Positions 27,130-35,550 are shown, counted from the first letter of the stretch. The stretch: DNA of 64,000 bases from Methylomusa anaerophila (GCF_003966895.1 NZ_AP018449.1:4233501-4297500), one strand, 5' to 3'. Translations and numbers: made by a program. Notes: a model not told the origin generated them from the letters alone.

Positions 27130-27666
27130 CTACGCCCTCATCTGATTCGCCGGATCTTCCCATAAAACAGCCTGACCATGAGCTAAAGAGCAAGGCACAT
27201 CAATCAATCGTTGATTGCAAGAACCACGGAACGCAAGTCGTAAATCTTTTTCTTCCTGGCGGTATAGCCCATCAACCAAAATGTCAGTTAGAGATAGTAA
27301 TTGTCTGACGCCGGGGTGAATAACCCCCAGCCCCAGCAATTGTTCAAATGTATATCCTGTATATGTAACAATATTTAGGCCACGTTTTTTTAAAAGTTTA
27401 GCTAAATGGGCAAACGAAAGATATTGCAGGAAAGGATCCCCGCCTGAAAAAGTAATGCCGTGTATTAGTCGATTCCGGTTAAGCGCCTGTTCAATGACTC
27501 CATAAAGATCAGTCACACTCATTGCCTGTCCGCCATTAGGGTCGTGGGTATCCGGATTATGACAACCTATACAACGGTGAGGGCAACCTTGAGCAAAAAC
27601 TACCAGACGAATGCCCGGACCATCCACAACGCTTTCTTTTGTAATACCTGCGATTCGTATTTCCAT
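27130..27666 (-). CDS. nrdG: Anaerobic ribonucleotide reductase activating protein NrdG
   Basis: NrdG is the radical SAM activase that installs the glycyl radical on NrdD. The 178-residue protein has VVFAQGCPHRCIGCHNP (CxxxCxxC, about residues 28-36) and the TFSGGDPFLQ glycine-rich motif near residue 73. It follows nrdD by 21 bp. The operon order nrdR-nrdD-nrdG and the NrdR boxes upstream support the assignment. Confidence 0.95.
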   Translation of the reverse strand: MEIRIAGITKESVVDGPGIRLVVFAQGCPHRCIGCHNPDTHDPNGGQAMSVTDLYGVIEQALNRNRLIHGITFSGGDPFLQYLSFAHLAKLLKKRGLNIVTYTGYTFEQLLGLGVIHPGVRQLLSLTDILVDGLYRQEEKDLRLAFRGSCNQRLIDVPCSLAHGQAVLWEDPANQMRA

Positions 27667-27687
27667 GCTATGGCTATGCCTCCCCGC

Positions 27688-29700
27688 TTATATGTGATAC
27701 ACTCTGTTACCCAATTCTGTACGTTTGGCGTCGTTAAATCGGTCAACCGTGCTTAAATATCCGGTAATGCGTCTAACCCGTCTAATGCTGGTCATACCGC
27801 AGGAAGGACATTTATCATCAGCAATAACACCTATATAACCGCATTCTTCACAAAAATCTACCGGGAAATTAAAACCTGCATAGCCGAAATCATTCTGCCG
27901 CATATAGCGAATGAGCTCCTCCAGAGCACCTAAGTTGTTGATTGGCGGTGAGCTAAACTCAACATAACTGATGTGACCGGCATTGGTATACTTGTGATAT
28001 ATACCTTCCAATTTGATTTTATCATAAGCGCTAATTGGGTAATCGACAGGTATATGGAAAGAATTAGTATAATACTCTTTATCCGTAACTCCGGGAATGA
28101 TTCCAAAATCTTTACGATCAATCTTTACAAAGCGCCCGGATAAGCCCTCTGCCGGTGTCGCTAATAAAGTATAATTCAGGTTGTAATACTCGGCTGCCCG
28201 ATCTACTTTATCTCTCATGAAAGCAACAATTTCTTCGCCTAATATTTGGGCCTCGTCATTTTCGCCGTGATGACTTCCTGTAAGAGCAGTAAGAGTTTCC
28301 GCCAAGCCGATAAATCCAACAGATAAAGTTCCGTGCTTGATTACGGACTCGATTGTATCTTCCAAAGCAAGCTTGTCGGAATCCAAATATAACCCTTGTC
28401 CCATTAAAAAGGGCATATCTTTTACTTTAAGTTTAGCCTGAATCTGATAACGATGATTTAACTGCTCGCAAGTCAAATCAATCAGATCAGCCAAACTTTG
28501 ATAAAACTTCATAAAGTTACGTTCTGCTTTAATTGCCAGCCGCGGCAAATTAATCGTAGTAAAACTAAGATTACCACGCCCGTCCGATACTTCAGGACCG
28601 CATCTGTTCGCCATAACCCGCGTACGGCATCCCATATATCCGACTTGATCTCCGTAAGACTTATTAAAGGAAGAGTCCATAAAACTAAATGTAGGGTTGA
28701 GACGTTGGGCAGCCACTCTAATAGCCAATTTTAATAAATCATAATTCGGGTCGCCAGGATTAAAATTTATCCCCTCTTTAAGCCGGAAGATTATATTGGG
28801 GAAAATTGGATTCTCTCCCCGCCCTAAACCCTTTTCATAGGCCAGTAACAAATTTTTAGTCACTGCCCGTCCGGCTGGAGAAGTATCTGTACCCAAATTT
28901 AGACTGGAAAAAGGAACTTGAGCGCCAGCGCGGGAGTGCATACTGTTTAGATTGAAAATAAGGGCTTCCATTGCTTGATACAATTCATCATCGTTTGATT
29001 TTTCCACAAAAGGAGCCATATCTCGATCAAAAAAAGCAAATGATTGACCCCCATGCATGTCATTTTGTGAACTTTGTAAAATGATGGCTGCCAACGCGGT
29101 AGCCGAAGCCGGTCGTTTAGGCGAACGGATATGACCGTGTCCAGTGTTAAAACCATTTTGTAACAGTTTTCCCAAGGGAATCTGAATACATGTTAAGGTC
29201 TTTCCATAAAAGTCTAAATCATGTATATGAAAATCGCCGCGCATATGGGCTTGCGAGATTTTGTCCGGAATAAGTCGGGTCAAATAGTATGCTTTGCTGG
29301 CCGCACTAGCGATTTGCAGCATTTTAGCGGATGGGGAATTAGACACATTGGCGTTTTCTTTACTAGTTTCAACTAATATTTCTGCTACGGCATCCATGAG
29401 TTCCGACTTGGCCTCTCTCATCCGGGTTCGCTTGTCCCTGTACAATATATAAGCTTTTGCAGTTCGGGCATGCCCTGTTTCAATTAGTATTTTTTCTACG
29501 GCATCTTGAATGTCTTCCACGCCAAATAGCCCGCCGTTGTATTTTTGCTTTAAATATTTTAAAACTTCCAAAGTGAGTTCTAAAGCTAATTGTCGGTCTG
29601 CTCCGCCTACAGCTTTAGCCGCCTTATAGATTGCTTCGGTAATTTTGGTTTCGTCAAAAGCTACTTCGCGTCCATCTCTTTTTTTTATTTTTACAAACAT
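27688..29700 (-). CDS. nrdD: Anaerobic (class III) ribonucleoside-triphosphate reductase
   Basis: NrdD reduces ribonucleotides to deoxyribonucleotides without oxygen, using a glycyl radical. The protein opens with an ATP-cone (KIKKRDGREVAFDETKITEA). Near the C-terminus it has zinc cysteines CEECGYIG and CPSCGM, then the glycyl-radical loop RITGYLS, about 25 residues from the end. I choose ATG 29700 (MFVKIKKRDG), ten bases after GAGG, over a GTG five codons earlier; this gives 670 residues. It is regulated by the upstream nrdR gene and its boxes. Confidence 0.96.
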   Translation of the reverse strand: MFVKIKKRDGREVAFDETKITEAIYKAAKAVGGADRQLALELTLEVLKYLKQKYNGGLFGVEDIQDAVEKILIETGHARTAKAYILYRDKRTRMREAKSELMDAVAEILVETSKENANVSNSPSAKMLQIASAASKAYYLTRLIPDKISQAHMRGDFHIHDLDFYGKTLTCIQIPLGKLLQNGFNTGHGHIRSPKRPASATALAAIILQSSQNDMHGGQSFAFFDRDMAPFVEKSNDDELYQAMEALIFNLNSMHSRAGAQVPFSSLNLGTDTSPAGRAVTKNLLLAYEKGLGRGENPIFPNIIFRLKEGINFNPGDPNYDLLKLAIRVAAQRLNPTFSFMDSSFNKSYGDQVGYMGCRTRVMANRCGPEVSDGRGNLSFTTINLPRLAIKAERNFMKFYQSLADLIDLTCEQLNHRYQIQAKLKVKDMPFLMGQGLYLDSDKLALEDTIESVIKHGTLSVGFIGLAETLTALTGSHHGENDEAQILGEEIVAFMRDKVDRAAEYYNLNYTLLATPAEGLSGRFVKIDRKDFGIIPGVTDKEYYTNSFHIPVDYPISAYDKIKLEGIYHKYTNAGHISYVEFSSPPINNLGALEELIRYMRQNDFGYAGFNFPVDFCEECGYIGVIADDKCPSCGMTSIRRVRRITGYLSTVDRFNDAKRTELGNRVYHI

Positions 29701-29721
29701 CGTCGCGTCCCTCACTTAAAT

Positions 29722-30186
29722 CTAGACTTTTTTTTGAGTCTTCATCAAAGATTCCAATTCCTGCATAAAGTTATTAATATCAGCAAACTGACGATACACT
29801 GAAGCGAACCGCACATAAGCGACTTGATCTATTTCACTCAAATGCTGCATGACTGCTTCACCAATTTGACGACTGGACACTTCCCGCTCCATGCTGTTGC
29901 GAAGCTCTTTTTCAATTTTGTCAATGGACTCTTCGATTACCCCAATCGGGACAGGGCGTTTTTCGCAGGCCCGTAATACCCCGTTTAATAATTTACGGCG
30001 ATCATACATCTCGCGGCGTCCGTCCTTCTTAATTATTATTAAAGGAATTTCTTCTACGGCTTCGTAAGTAGTAAACCGCTTAATGCAACCTAGGCATTCC
30101 CGACGCCGTCTGATTGAAGCGCCTTCTTCGGCTGCGCGTGAATCAATTACCTTACTCTCAGCATATCCACAAAACGGACATCGCAT
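29722..30186 (-). CDS. nrdR: Transcriptional repressor NrdR
   Basis: NrdR represses ribonucleotide reductase genes in response to dATP/ATP. The 154-residue protein has the N-terminal zinc ribbon CPFCG...CLGC (about residues 3-34) and an ATP-cone ([20 protein letters not shown] onward). A GGAGG site precedes ATG 30186. Two NrdR boxes lie about 90-130 bp upstream, so the gene is probably autoregulated together with nrdD-nrdG. Confidence 0.97.
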   Translation of the reverse strand: MRCPFCGYAESKVIDSRAAEEGASIRRRRECLGCIKRFTTYEAVEEIPLIIIKKDGRREMYDRRKLLNGVLRACEKRPVPIGVIEESIDKIEKELRNSMEREVSSRQIGEAVMQHLSEIDQVAYVRFASVYRQFADINNFMQELESLMKTQKKV

Positions 30187-30272
30187 ATATTTCGAAACCT
30201 CCTGCCATCTTGTAGTTCTTTGCTTGCTCTGCCTGATAGGATATAATTTTTAATTTACGAAAAAAGCGTTGA

Positions 30273-30320
30273 ACACTATATATTGTATCTGTCCTTTAAA
30301 TTATACGCCATATATTGTAT
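30273..30320 (-). promoter_or_regulatory. Pair of NrdR boxes upstream of nrdR-nrdD-nrdG
   Basis: ACACTATATATTGTAT (30273-30288) and ACGCCATATATTGTAT (30305-30320) match the 16-bp NrdR-box consensus. Their starts are 32 bp apart, three helical turns, which is the known arrangement. A minus-strand TATAAT lies at 30299-30304 between them, consistent with repression by promoter occlusion. Confidence 0.88.
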
Positions 30321-30361
30321 AATTCCTGCCATGAACAGAAAGTATTTCATAAGAAAAAGGT

Positions 30362-30394
30362 AAAAAATCTCTAACCCTAAGGCTAGAGATTTTT
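30362..30394 (-). terminator. Intrinsic terminator after ymxH
   Basis: AAATCTCTA (30365-30373) and TAGAGATTT (30384-30392) form a 9-bp stem with a 10-nt loop. T runs flank both sides; TTTTTTA follows on the minus strand. It insulates ymxH from the nrd promoter region. Confidence 0.85.
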
Positions 30395-30407
30395 GTCCCA
30401 ATACCAA

Positions 30408-30665
30408 TCAATCATGTTTTAATTCAGAAAAACCACTAGCTTCAACTAATATAACATCCATACCGATCTTGTTAATCTTATCCCAGGAAATAACTATATC
30501 TTCATTTCGCCCAAACAGTCCCAAAAACCTGCCGGGGCCTGGAACGACGATGGCGGTTAGTCGTCCGCTCTCAGTATCAATCTCTATATCAGTGATATTT
30601 CCCATTCGTTTACCATCGACAACGTTAATTACTTCCTTTAGCTTAAGATCACTTGTTTTCAACAC
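30408..30665 (-). CDS. ymxH: YlmC/YmxH family PRC-barrel sporulation protein
   Basis: This 85-residue single PRC-barrel protein (LKEVINVVDGKRMGNITDIEID, GRLTAIVVPGPGRFLGLFG) matches the YlmC/YmxH family found in endospore formers; its molecular role is not established. It is flanked by AT-rich gaps and ends at a terminator, so it is monocistronic. A GGAGG site precedes the ATG at 30665. Confidence 0.9.
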   Translation of the reverse strand: MLKTSDLKLKEVINVVDGKRMGNITDIEIDTESGRLTAIVVPGPGRFLGLFGRNEDIVISWDKINKIGMDVILVEASGFSELKHD

Positions 30666-30953
30666 GTATCATCCCTCCTTACGGACATCAATTTTCTGCT
30701 TCTCTGATCTCTACAATAAGTATATGAAGGACAAGGGGTAAGAGTGACTAGTGTGATCATGAATATTTTTTAATGCTTACCCATACCCGGTTTTTCTCCA
30801 TTCCTGTGCTTCTATATGCAAACAAAATCATTAGTTTTTAAAGCTAACTGTCTCAAAAATTGTCCCAATTTGAGGAACAACTAGGGCAAAACCTTCGGTT
30901 TATTACGGCTGCAAAGGGATAGAATACCGGTAAATTATATGAAACTGCTATTA
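30666..30953. other. Intergenic region upstream of ymxH
   Basis: Apart from the ymxH ribosome site at the left edge, I see no ORF, hairpin or repeat that I can support in these 290 bp. A ymxH promoter is expected here. Confidence 0.4.
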
Positions 30954-30979
30954 AAAGAAAAACACCGGCATTGGCCGGT
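30954..30979 (-). terminator. Terminator of the two-gene unit 31412-30980
   Basis: ACCGGC (30964-30969) and GCCGGT (30974-30979) form a tight stem with an ATTG loop. On the minus strand it is followed by GTTTTTCTTTT. The stem touches the stop codon of the 94-residue coiled-coil gene. Confidence 0.88.
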
Positions 30980-31264
30980 CTATAATGCTTTGCGTAGCTC
31001 ACGTATTTCATTATCATGTTTGGCGTTGCGCTTTAGGAGGTAATTAATATCGTCCGCTATGGCGTCTATTTGCTCTGCCTTACGGTAAGTCTTTTCCACT
31101 ATATCCAGGATTGCATCGTCAGCCTCTTTAAGGTGTTTGATATCTTCCTTAGTGGATGTATGTTTTGCTTGATAGTAATAATATCTTCTAAGGTGCTTGA
31201 CATCCTTGACATCTTCCCTGGTGGCCTTAATTTCGCTAAGGATCTCCTGTAAAAATTTCTCCAC
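30980..31264 (-). CDS. Small coiled-coil protein, unknown function
   Basis: I do not recognise this 94-residue protein. It is highly charged and helical (MEKFLQEILSEIKATREDVK, RRYYYYQAKHTS near residue 26, then KHLKEADDAILDIVEKTYRKAEQ), with no membrane span. Its layout resembles small phage-type or DUF coiled-coil proteins, without a motif to confirm this. It starts at GTG 31264 (AGGGGCGTGATACC upstream), 19 bp after a 42-codon ORF, and ends in a terminator. Confidence 0.65.
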   Translation of the reverse strand: MEKFLQEILSEIKATREDVKDVKHLRRYYYYQAKHTSTKEDIKHLKEADDAILDIVEKTYRKAEQIDAIADDINYLLKRNAKHDNEIRELRKAL

Positions 31265-31283
31265 GGTATCACGCCCCTGTTTT

Positions 31284-31412
31284 TTATTCTATTATAGCAT
31301 AAAGGGGAAGGTATTCATAAAGCAAAAAATGCTGCCACCATCTCAACAACCGTTGTTGTGTCTCCCGGTAAAAGGTGCCCATATGACTTAATTTGTTATA
31401 TTCCGTCGCCAT
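31284..31412 (-). CDS. Small 42-residue ORF upstream of the coiled-coil gene
   Basis: ATG 31412 with AAGGGG eight bases upstream opens a 42-codon frame beginning MATEYNKLSHMGTFYRETQQ and continuing with a Trp- and Leu-rich segment (RLLRWWQHFLLYEYLPLY). It ends 19 bp before the GTG of the 94-residue gene. A TATACT box lies about 20 bp upstream of the ribosome site. I do not recognise it; it may be a small membrane-interacting peptide co-expressed with the coiled-coil protein. Confidence 0.5.
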   Translation of the reverse strand: MATEYNKLSHMGTFYRETQQRLLRWWQHFLLYEYLPLYAIIE

Positions 31413-31464
31413 ACTCATTCCCCTTTTGGAATTAGTATACCCAATTTTTATGGCTCAAAGCGTA

Positions 31465-31482
31465 TACCGCCTAAAGGCGGTA
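31465..31482. repeat. Short GC-rich hairpin
   Basis: TACCGCC and GGCGGTA form a 7-bp stem with a TAAA loop in the divergent gap between the two small ORF units. There is no T run, and its role is unknown. Confidence 0.5.
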
Positions 31483-31517
31483 GGTTTGAACCCCGCGAAT
31501 GGAAACTAAATTATGTA

Positions 31518-31544
31518 ATATTTTATACCTTGTTAACATATTAT
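31518..31544 (+). promoter_or_regulatory. Sigma-E-like promoter before the Cys-rich ORF
   Basis: ATA (31518-31520), sixteen bases, then CATATTAT (31537-31544) fits the mother-cell sigma-E pattern ATA-N16-CATAnnnT. The start codon of the Cys-rich ORF is 28 bp downstream. The region is AT-rich, so a chance match is possible. Confidence 0.45.
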
Positions 31545-31572
31545 AAATTAGTAAGAAATAGGAGGTTCCAAT

Positions 31573-31755
31573 ATGAAAAGATGTTGTTATATACCACCGC
31601 CCCTTTGTTGGGCATGTCCATGCAGGTTCTGTCTGTGTTGTAGCAATAATCCAAATGATGACCCTGGACCTGGAAATGAATTTATATTTTTCCCGGAACT
31701 TGTTGTTGAAACTTCCCTACCTACTCTTTTTCCAGAACTTTATTTCTATCCATAG
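31573..31755 (+). CDS. Small Cys- and Pro-rich protein, unknown
   Basis: I do not recognise this 60-residue product. It begins MKRCCYIPPPLCWACPCRFC, with eight Cys in the first 23 residues (CC, CWACPC, CLCC), then an acidic and aromatic tail with PELVVETSLPTLFPELYFYP. There is no signal peptide or long hydrophobic helix. An ideal TAGGAGGT site lies seven bases before ATG 31573, and a sigma-E-like promoter precedes it. It is one of few plus-strand genes. A spore-coat-type or metal-binding peptide is possible, but this is inference. Confidence 0.6.
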   Translation: MKRCCYIPPPLCWACPCRFCLCCSNNPNDDPGPGNEFIFFPELVVETSLPTLFPELYFYP

Positions 31756-31956
31756 AAAAGTCAAGGCTCTTTTCCTTTAATAAGCCCTTGACGCTACTTT
31801 CCAGACAAGCATCGTTCTAGCCACGCCACGGGCTTTTTTATGACCTCCTACCCAATACTTTTTCCGCAACCTCTGCCACACTTCCCCGTCAAGATATTTC
31901 CGGCCTTGCCATTAACTCTTGCTTGATAACCACAGGTAACAACCTTATTAAACGCA

Positions 31957-31997
31957 ATAATATAAGACACAGCCATTTGGACTGTGTCTTATATTAT
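31957..31997 (-). terminator. Long perfect hairpin after spoIIR
   Basis: ATAATATAAGACACAG and CTGTGTCTTATATTAT form a perfect 16-bp stem with a 9-nt loop, 16 nt after the spoIIR stop codon. On the minus strand only an interrupted T-rich tract follows, so it is a probable but not classical terminator. Confidence 0.7.
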
Positions 31998-32013
31998 AAG
32001 TTATCTGAGAGTT

Positions 32014-32634
32014 TTATTTACTCAAGGAAGATAATAATTCAGTAATTTTCCAGCGTATTTCAATTTTTGGCTGCTTATCGTTGTTATCATCACTTGTACC
32101 GGATATAGGAGCAGTTGCAACTTTAGACCCGTCAATAAAACATAGTGGGGGAAATAACACACACCACCAGTTTTGCCCCTCGGCCTTTCCTATCAGTATA
32201 CGTACAGCTTGATATTGTCCTGCCGGCAGAGTTAAGTTTCCATATGATTTAACCGGAAAATTGAATTGTCCAATTTGAACCGTTACAGGATACTCTACAT
32301 CGTAAACGCTAACTACCTGTTTTGCTACTTTAATAATGTCACCCTGGTGCGCCAAAATGATACTATTAGCATCCTCAGCGCTTTTAACGTTTTTCACTAA
32401 CGGCGTAAGATATGCAATCACTGCATCTCGAACTTTTAGCTTCATTTGTTGATCCGCCAGACTATCACTGTTGGCCAGTATATGTAAACGAACATAATCG
32501 TTTCTGTTGGGAGTAGTAATAGTGCTTCGACTCTCATACAACGCCAGCATTCCCCATCCGCCGGCTACAAATAAAAATAATAATCCTAACAAAAAAATTT
32601 TGGACATTTTAATTAAGCTCAATTTTCTTCCCAT
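32014..32634 (-). CDS. spoIIR: Stage II sporulation protein R
   Basis: SpoIIR is the forespore-secreted signal that triggers SpoIIGA to process pro-sigma-E in the mother cell. The 206-residue protein has an N-terminal membrane or signal segment (IFLLGLLFLFVAGGWGMLAL, about residues 13-32). The conserved VRLHILANSDSLADQQMKLKVRD core and QNWWCVLFPPLCF follow. It lies 27 bp after sigG, so the two genes are probably cotranscribed in the forespore. Confidence 0.93.
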   Translation of the reverse strand: MGRKLSLIKMSKIFLLGLLFLFVAGGWGMLALYESRSTITTPNRNDYVRLHILANSDSLADQQMKLKVRDAVIAYLTPLVKNVKSAEDANSIILAHQGDIIKVAKQVVSVYDVEYPVTVQIGQFNFPVKSYGNLTLPAGQYQAVRILIGKAEGQNWWCVLFPPLCFIDGSKVATAPISGTSDDNNDKQPKIEIRWKITELLSSLSK

Positions 32635-32661
32635 TTTATATTTTTATGCCCTCCACAAAAT

Positions 32662-33435
32662 CTATATATATTTACGCATATGCCCTAAAGCAGCTTTTTC
32701 CAACCGTGAAACTTGGGCTTGTGATATTCCTATCTCTTCAGCTACTTCCATTTGCGTTTTGCCTTCAAAAAAGCGCAGAGTCAGAATATGCTTTTCCCGC
32801 TCACTTAGTTTGCGTAACGCTTCTTTAATAGCAACCCCTTCTAACCAGCTTAAGTCCAGATTTTTGTCATCGCTTATTTGATCCATTACAAAAATTGGAT
32901 CTCCGCCATCGTGATAAATCGGCTCAAACAATGATATCGGTTCTTGAATGGCATCTAAGGCAAATATGATTTCTTCCCTTGGGATTTTTAATTCTTCGGC
33001 AATTTCGTTGATAGATGGCTCGCGTGAATACTTGCTCACCAGACTGTCTCGTATTTGTAAAGCTTTATATGCTATATCCCGCATAGACCTGCTTACTCTG
33101 ATAGGATTGTTGTCACGTAAATACCTGCGTATCTCCCCAATAATCATCGGTACCGCATAAGTGGAAAACTTGACATTTTGCGAAAGATCAAAATTGTCGA
33201 TTGCTTTCATCAAACCGATGCATCCCACTTGGAACAGATCATCTACATATTCACCACGATTATTGAACCTCTGGATGACACTCAGAACCAACCGCAGGTT
33301 ACTGTAGATCAACTGTTCACGCGCTGAATGCTCCCCTCGTTGCATGATTTCGAACAGTTCACGCATTTTAGTGGCAGAAAGCACCGGGAGCTTTGCCGTA
33401 TTTACACCGCATATTTCAACTTTGTTTACAATCAT
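32662..33435 (-). CDS. sigG: RNA polymerase sporulation sigma factor SigG
   Basis: Sigma-G drives late forespore transcription. The 257-residue protein from ATG 33435 begins MIVNKVEICGVNTAKLPVLS, the SigG N-terminal hallmark, with GGGGAGG seven bases upstream. Region 2 (DLFQVGCIGLMKAIDNFD) and region 4 (GKTQMEVAEEIGISQAQVSRLEK) are complete. A longer frame from 33498 adds 21 residues without support. A terminator upstream separates it from sigE, so it needs its own promoter in the 212-bp gap. Confidence 0.96.
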   Translation of the reverse strand: MIVNKVEICGVNTAKLPVLSATKMRELFEIMQRGEHSAREQLIYSNLRLVLSVIQRFNNRGEYVDDLFQVGCIGLMKAIDNFDLSQNVKFSTYAVPMIIGEIRRYLRDNNPIRVSRSMRDIAYKALQIRDSLVSKYSREPSINEIAEELKIPREEIIFALDAIQEPISLFEPIYHDGGDPIFVMDQISDDKNLDLSWLEGVAIKEALRKLSEREKHILTLRFFEGKTQMEVAEEIGISQAQVSRLEKAALGHMRKYI

Positions 33436-33603
33436 GCATGTACCTCCCCTGTTTCCCCAATGCAATATTGATATTACATTTGCTACCAATATTTGCAATC
33501 ACTGTATCCACTATAAGCATTATTGCCATGCCATGCATGTTTTATACTCAATTCCAGGAAAGATATATATAATAAAACGTCTTGTTTTTATGTAAAATTA
33601 ATT

Positions 33604-33646
33604 AATAAAAAAATATAGGAGAACCGCCTCAAGCACTGGCTCTCCT
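33604..33646 (-). terminator. Intrinsic terminator after sigE
   Basis: AGGAGA (33617-33622) and TCTCCT (33641-33646) pair with additional inner pairs. On the minus strand they are followed by ATATTTTTTTATT. It ends the spoIIGA-sigE transcript before the sigG promoter region. Confidence 0.85.
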
Positions 33647-33647
33647 G

Positions 33648-34385
33648 TCATTCCATACGACTTATTTCCTTTCTCAGCCGCTTAATAATTCGTTTTTCCA
33701 AGCGAGAAATATAAGACTGGGAAATTCCAAGTAAATCAGCAACCTCTTTTTGTGTCCGTTCCGCACCGTCACCATTAAGCCCAAATCTTAATTCCATAAT
33801 TTTTTGCTCGCGTCCCGAAAGTTTACTCATTGCCGTATAAAGTAAAGTGCGATCCACTTCTTCTTCTACCGATTTATAAATAATATCATTGTCAGTCCCT
33901 AAGACATCGGACAGTAATAATTCATTACCATCCCAGTCTATGTTTAATGGCTCGTCAAAAGAGACTTCCGAGCGGGTTTTACTGTTTCTTCGCAAGTACA
34001 TGAGAATTTCGTTTTCAATACACCGTGACGCGTATGTAGCTAACTTGATTTTTTTTACGGGATCGAAAGTATTGACTGCTTTGATTAATCCAATCGTTCC
34101 AATGCTGACCAAATCTTCCACACTTACTCCGGTATTTTCAAATTTCCGGGCGATATATACTACCAGTCGCAGATTACGTTCAATAAAGACACTCTTGACT
34201 GATTTGTCACCTTTTTGTAAACGCGTCAGTAAAAAAACTTCTTCATCATTTGATAGTGGCGGCGGAAGAACTTCCGCACTCCCTACATAAAAGACCTCAT
34301 CTGCCTCTAACCAGCCAATTTTTTGAAGCAATGCGATTATTTTTAACTTGATATATAGTTTTACTACCGGCCAAGTTATGCGCAT
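33648..34385 (-). CDS. sigE: RNA polymerase sporulation sigma factor SigE precursor
   Basis: Sigma-E controls early mother-cell transcription. The 245-residue protein keeps the membrane-associated pro-sequence: a basic helix, then [23 protein letters not shown], whose processing region resembles the Bacillus site. The sigma core [19 protein letters not shown] follows. Region 4 contains [23 protein letters not shown] 34385 lies within the spoIIGA 3' end (10-bp overlap), so the protease and its substrate are translationally linked. Confidence 0.97.
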   Translation of the reverse strand: MRITWPVVKLYIKLKIIALLQKIGWLEADEVFYVGSAEVLPPPLSNDEEVFLLTRLQKGDKSVKSVFIERNLRLVVYIARKFENTGVSVEDLVSIGTIGLIKAVNTFDPVKKIKLATYASRCIENEILMYLRRNSKTRSEVSFDEPLNIDWDGNELLLSDVLGTDNDIIYKSVEEEVDRTLLYTAMSKLSGREQKIMELRFGLNGDGAERTQKEVADLLGISQSYISRLEKRIIKRLRKEISRME

Positions 34386-35317
34386 ATATCTTCCCCCTTT
34401 TCCGAATTCATTCGATTAATAAGCGCCGGATGCAATAACGCGTCGCATTCTATATCTTTGCTAAAAGTCCCGGCATAAATCCCGATTACCACTTTAGAAG
34501 TGGATATAATGCCGTTTTCAGTCGCTATGCTGATCTTATCAGGCCTAAATCCAAGCAACATGCTGCATTTGCCGACAGATACATAGGGAACAGGCTCAAT
34601 TCTTGATAGCCAAGCCTCATCTTCACAAGTATAGATTTCTGATATCCAAGTATCCGGATCATGATTTTGCAAAAAGCTTGCGACTGAGTGGCTAAGGATT
34701 CCTAAAATTGACTGATAACTAGCTAGCACAACCGGGTTGTGCCCCGACACTGAAAACAAGCTATTTCCTGTATCAACAAGCCCGTTAATATTTGTTTCCA
34801 TTCCGTTATAGTTCACAGTTACTTGATACAAAGTTTGTTTTCGATATATTCGGGCCAATAATTGCTTTACAAGTAAAGTGATTAGCCCAATTCCCATACT
34901 GCCGCCTACGGCTAAATGCTGCCATGATAAACTGCCGAATTCCGTTACTATTGATTTACTTTCCGATAATACCGATAACGCTGAAGTCTGGAGAAAATAT
35001 AGCCAGCCGATAACCGCTCCGCCCAAAATGAAAGACACAAGGAAAAAAGCACACCAGAGCACGCATAGTACCTTTACCGGCTTTTTACCAAAAGCGATGA
35101 TAATGATGACAAGCGATGCCACAAGCTTAGCTGGAGCGGTATAAAAAAATAAAACTTCCTTCCAAATACTGCCTAGTGAATATATACTACTGACCATGGC
35201 CGCAAAAAAAATTCGTTGCCACCTGAAGCTGATTCCGGCGCCATAGGCTGTAAGTAATAAAATAATGCTGTTCATAACAAAGTTAATTGTTATGACTACA
35301 TCTGCATATACATACAT
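34376..35317 (-). CDS. spoIIGA: Sigma-E processing peptidase SpoIIGA
   Basis: SpoIIGA is the membrane aspartic protease that cleaves pro-sigma-E. The 313-residue protein has about five N-terminal membrane helices (for example [20 protein letters not shown]). The C-terminal protease domain carries the catalytic VDTGNSLF motif (about residues 180-187). It is the first gene of the spoIIGA-sigE operon, downstream of ftsZ, as in Bacillus. The ATG at 35317 lacks a strong Shine-Dalgarno sequence. Confidence 0.95.
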   Translation of the reverse strand: MYVYADVVITINFVMNSIILLLTAYGAGISFRWQRIFFAAMVSSIYSLGSIWKEVLFFYTAPAKLVASLVIIIIAFGKKPVKVLCVLWCAFFLVSFILGGAVIGWLYFLQTSALSVLSESKSIVTEFGSLSWQHLAVGGSMGIGLITLLVKQLLARIYRKQTLYQVTVNYNGMETNINGLVDTGNSLFSVSGHNPVVLASYQSILGILSHSVASFLQNHDPDTWISEIYTCEDEAWLSRIEPVPYVSVGKCSMLLGFRPDKISIATENGIISTSKVVIGIYAGTFSKDIECDALLHPALINRMNSEKGEDICA

Positions 35318-35407
35318 ATTACAATCCGCCCGTTACATGATTTTGGTTCAAGCATTGGCAACCTACCATTCATGACAATCTATGAATCAGTCTTTAAAGC
35401 TATTCCA

Positions 35408-35482
35408 ATTATATCAAACCTATTAACTAAAAATTGTAATTCTTTGCATGATTCATGTGTGATAAATGGTATAGTTTCGACG
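35408..35482 (-). promoter_or_regulatory. Candidate spoIIGA promoter with a Spo0A-box-like site
   Basis: On the minus strand an extended -10, TGATATAAT (35408-35416), lies about 95 bp before spoIIGA without a good -35 at 17 bp. A CGTCGAA heptamer (35476-35482), one base from the 0A-box TGTCGAA, lies about 63 bp upstream of it. This resembles Spo0A-activated spoIIG, but the evidence is modest. Confidence 0.4.
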
Positions 35483-35489
35483 AAGTTTG

Positions 35490-35523
35490 TAAAAATAAAA
35501 ACCCGGCTACGAATAGCCAGGTT
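35490..35523 (-). terminator. Intrinsic terminator of the dcw operon after ftsZ
   Basis: AACCCGGCTA and TAGCCAGGTT form a 10-bp stem (one G-T or A-C exception) with a 4-nt loop. On the minus strand they are followed by TTTTATTTTT. It lies after ftsZ and repeat A3 and before the spoIIGA promoter. Confidence 0.88.
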
Positions 35524-35550
35524 CCGCATACACTTATTCCGATTTACCAC

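Noticed and set aside
31484..31506. A GGTTTGAACCCC...GGAAAC string that resembles the end of a CRISPR repeat.
   Set aside because: It occurs once, with no second repeat, spacer periodicity or cas gene nearby.
31795..31850. A plus-strand terminator after the Cys-rich ORF (AGCC...GGCTTTTTT).
   Set aside because: The stem is only four base pairs, so the evidence is too weak for a feature.
33436..33560. A possible sigma-F or sigma-G promoter (GTATA ... CAATAATG) upstream of sigG.
   Set aside because: A promoter must exist here, but the -10 match is poor and I could not pick one with confidence.
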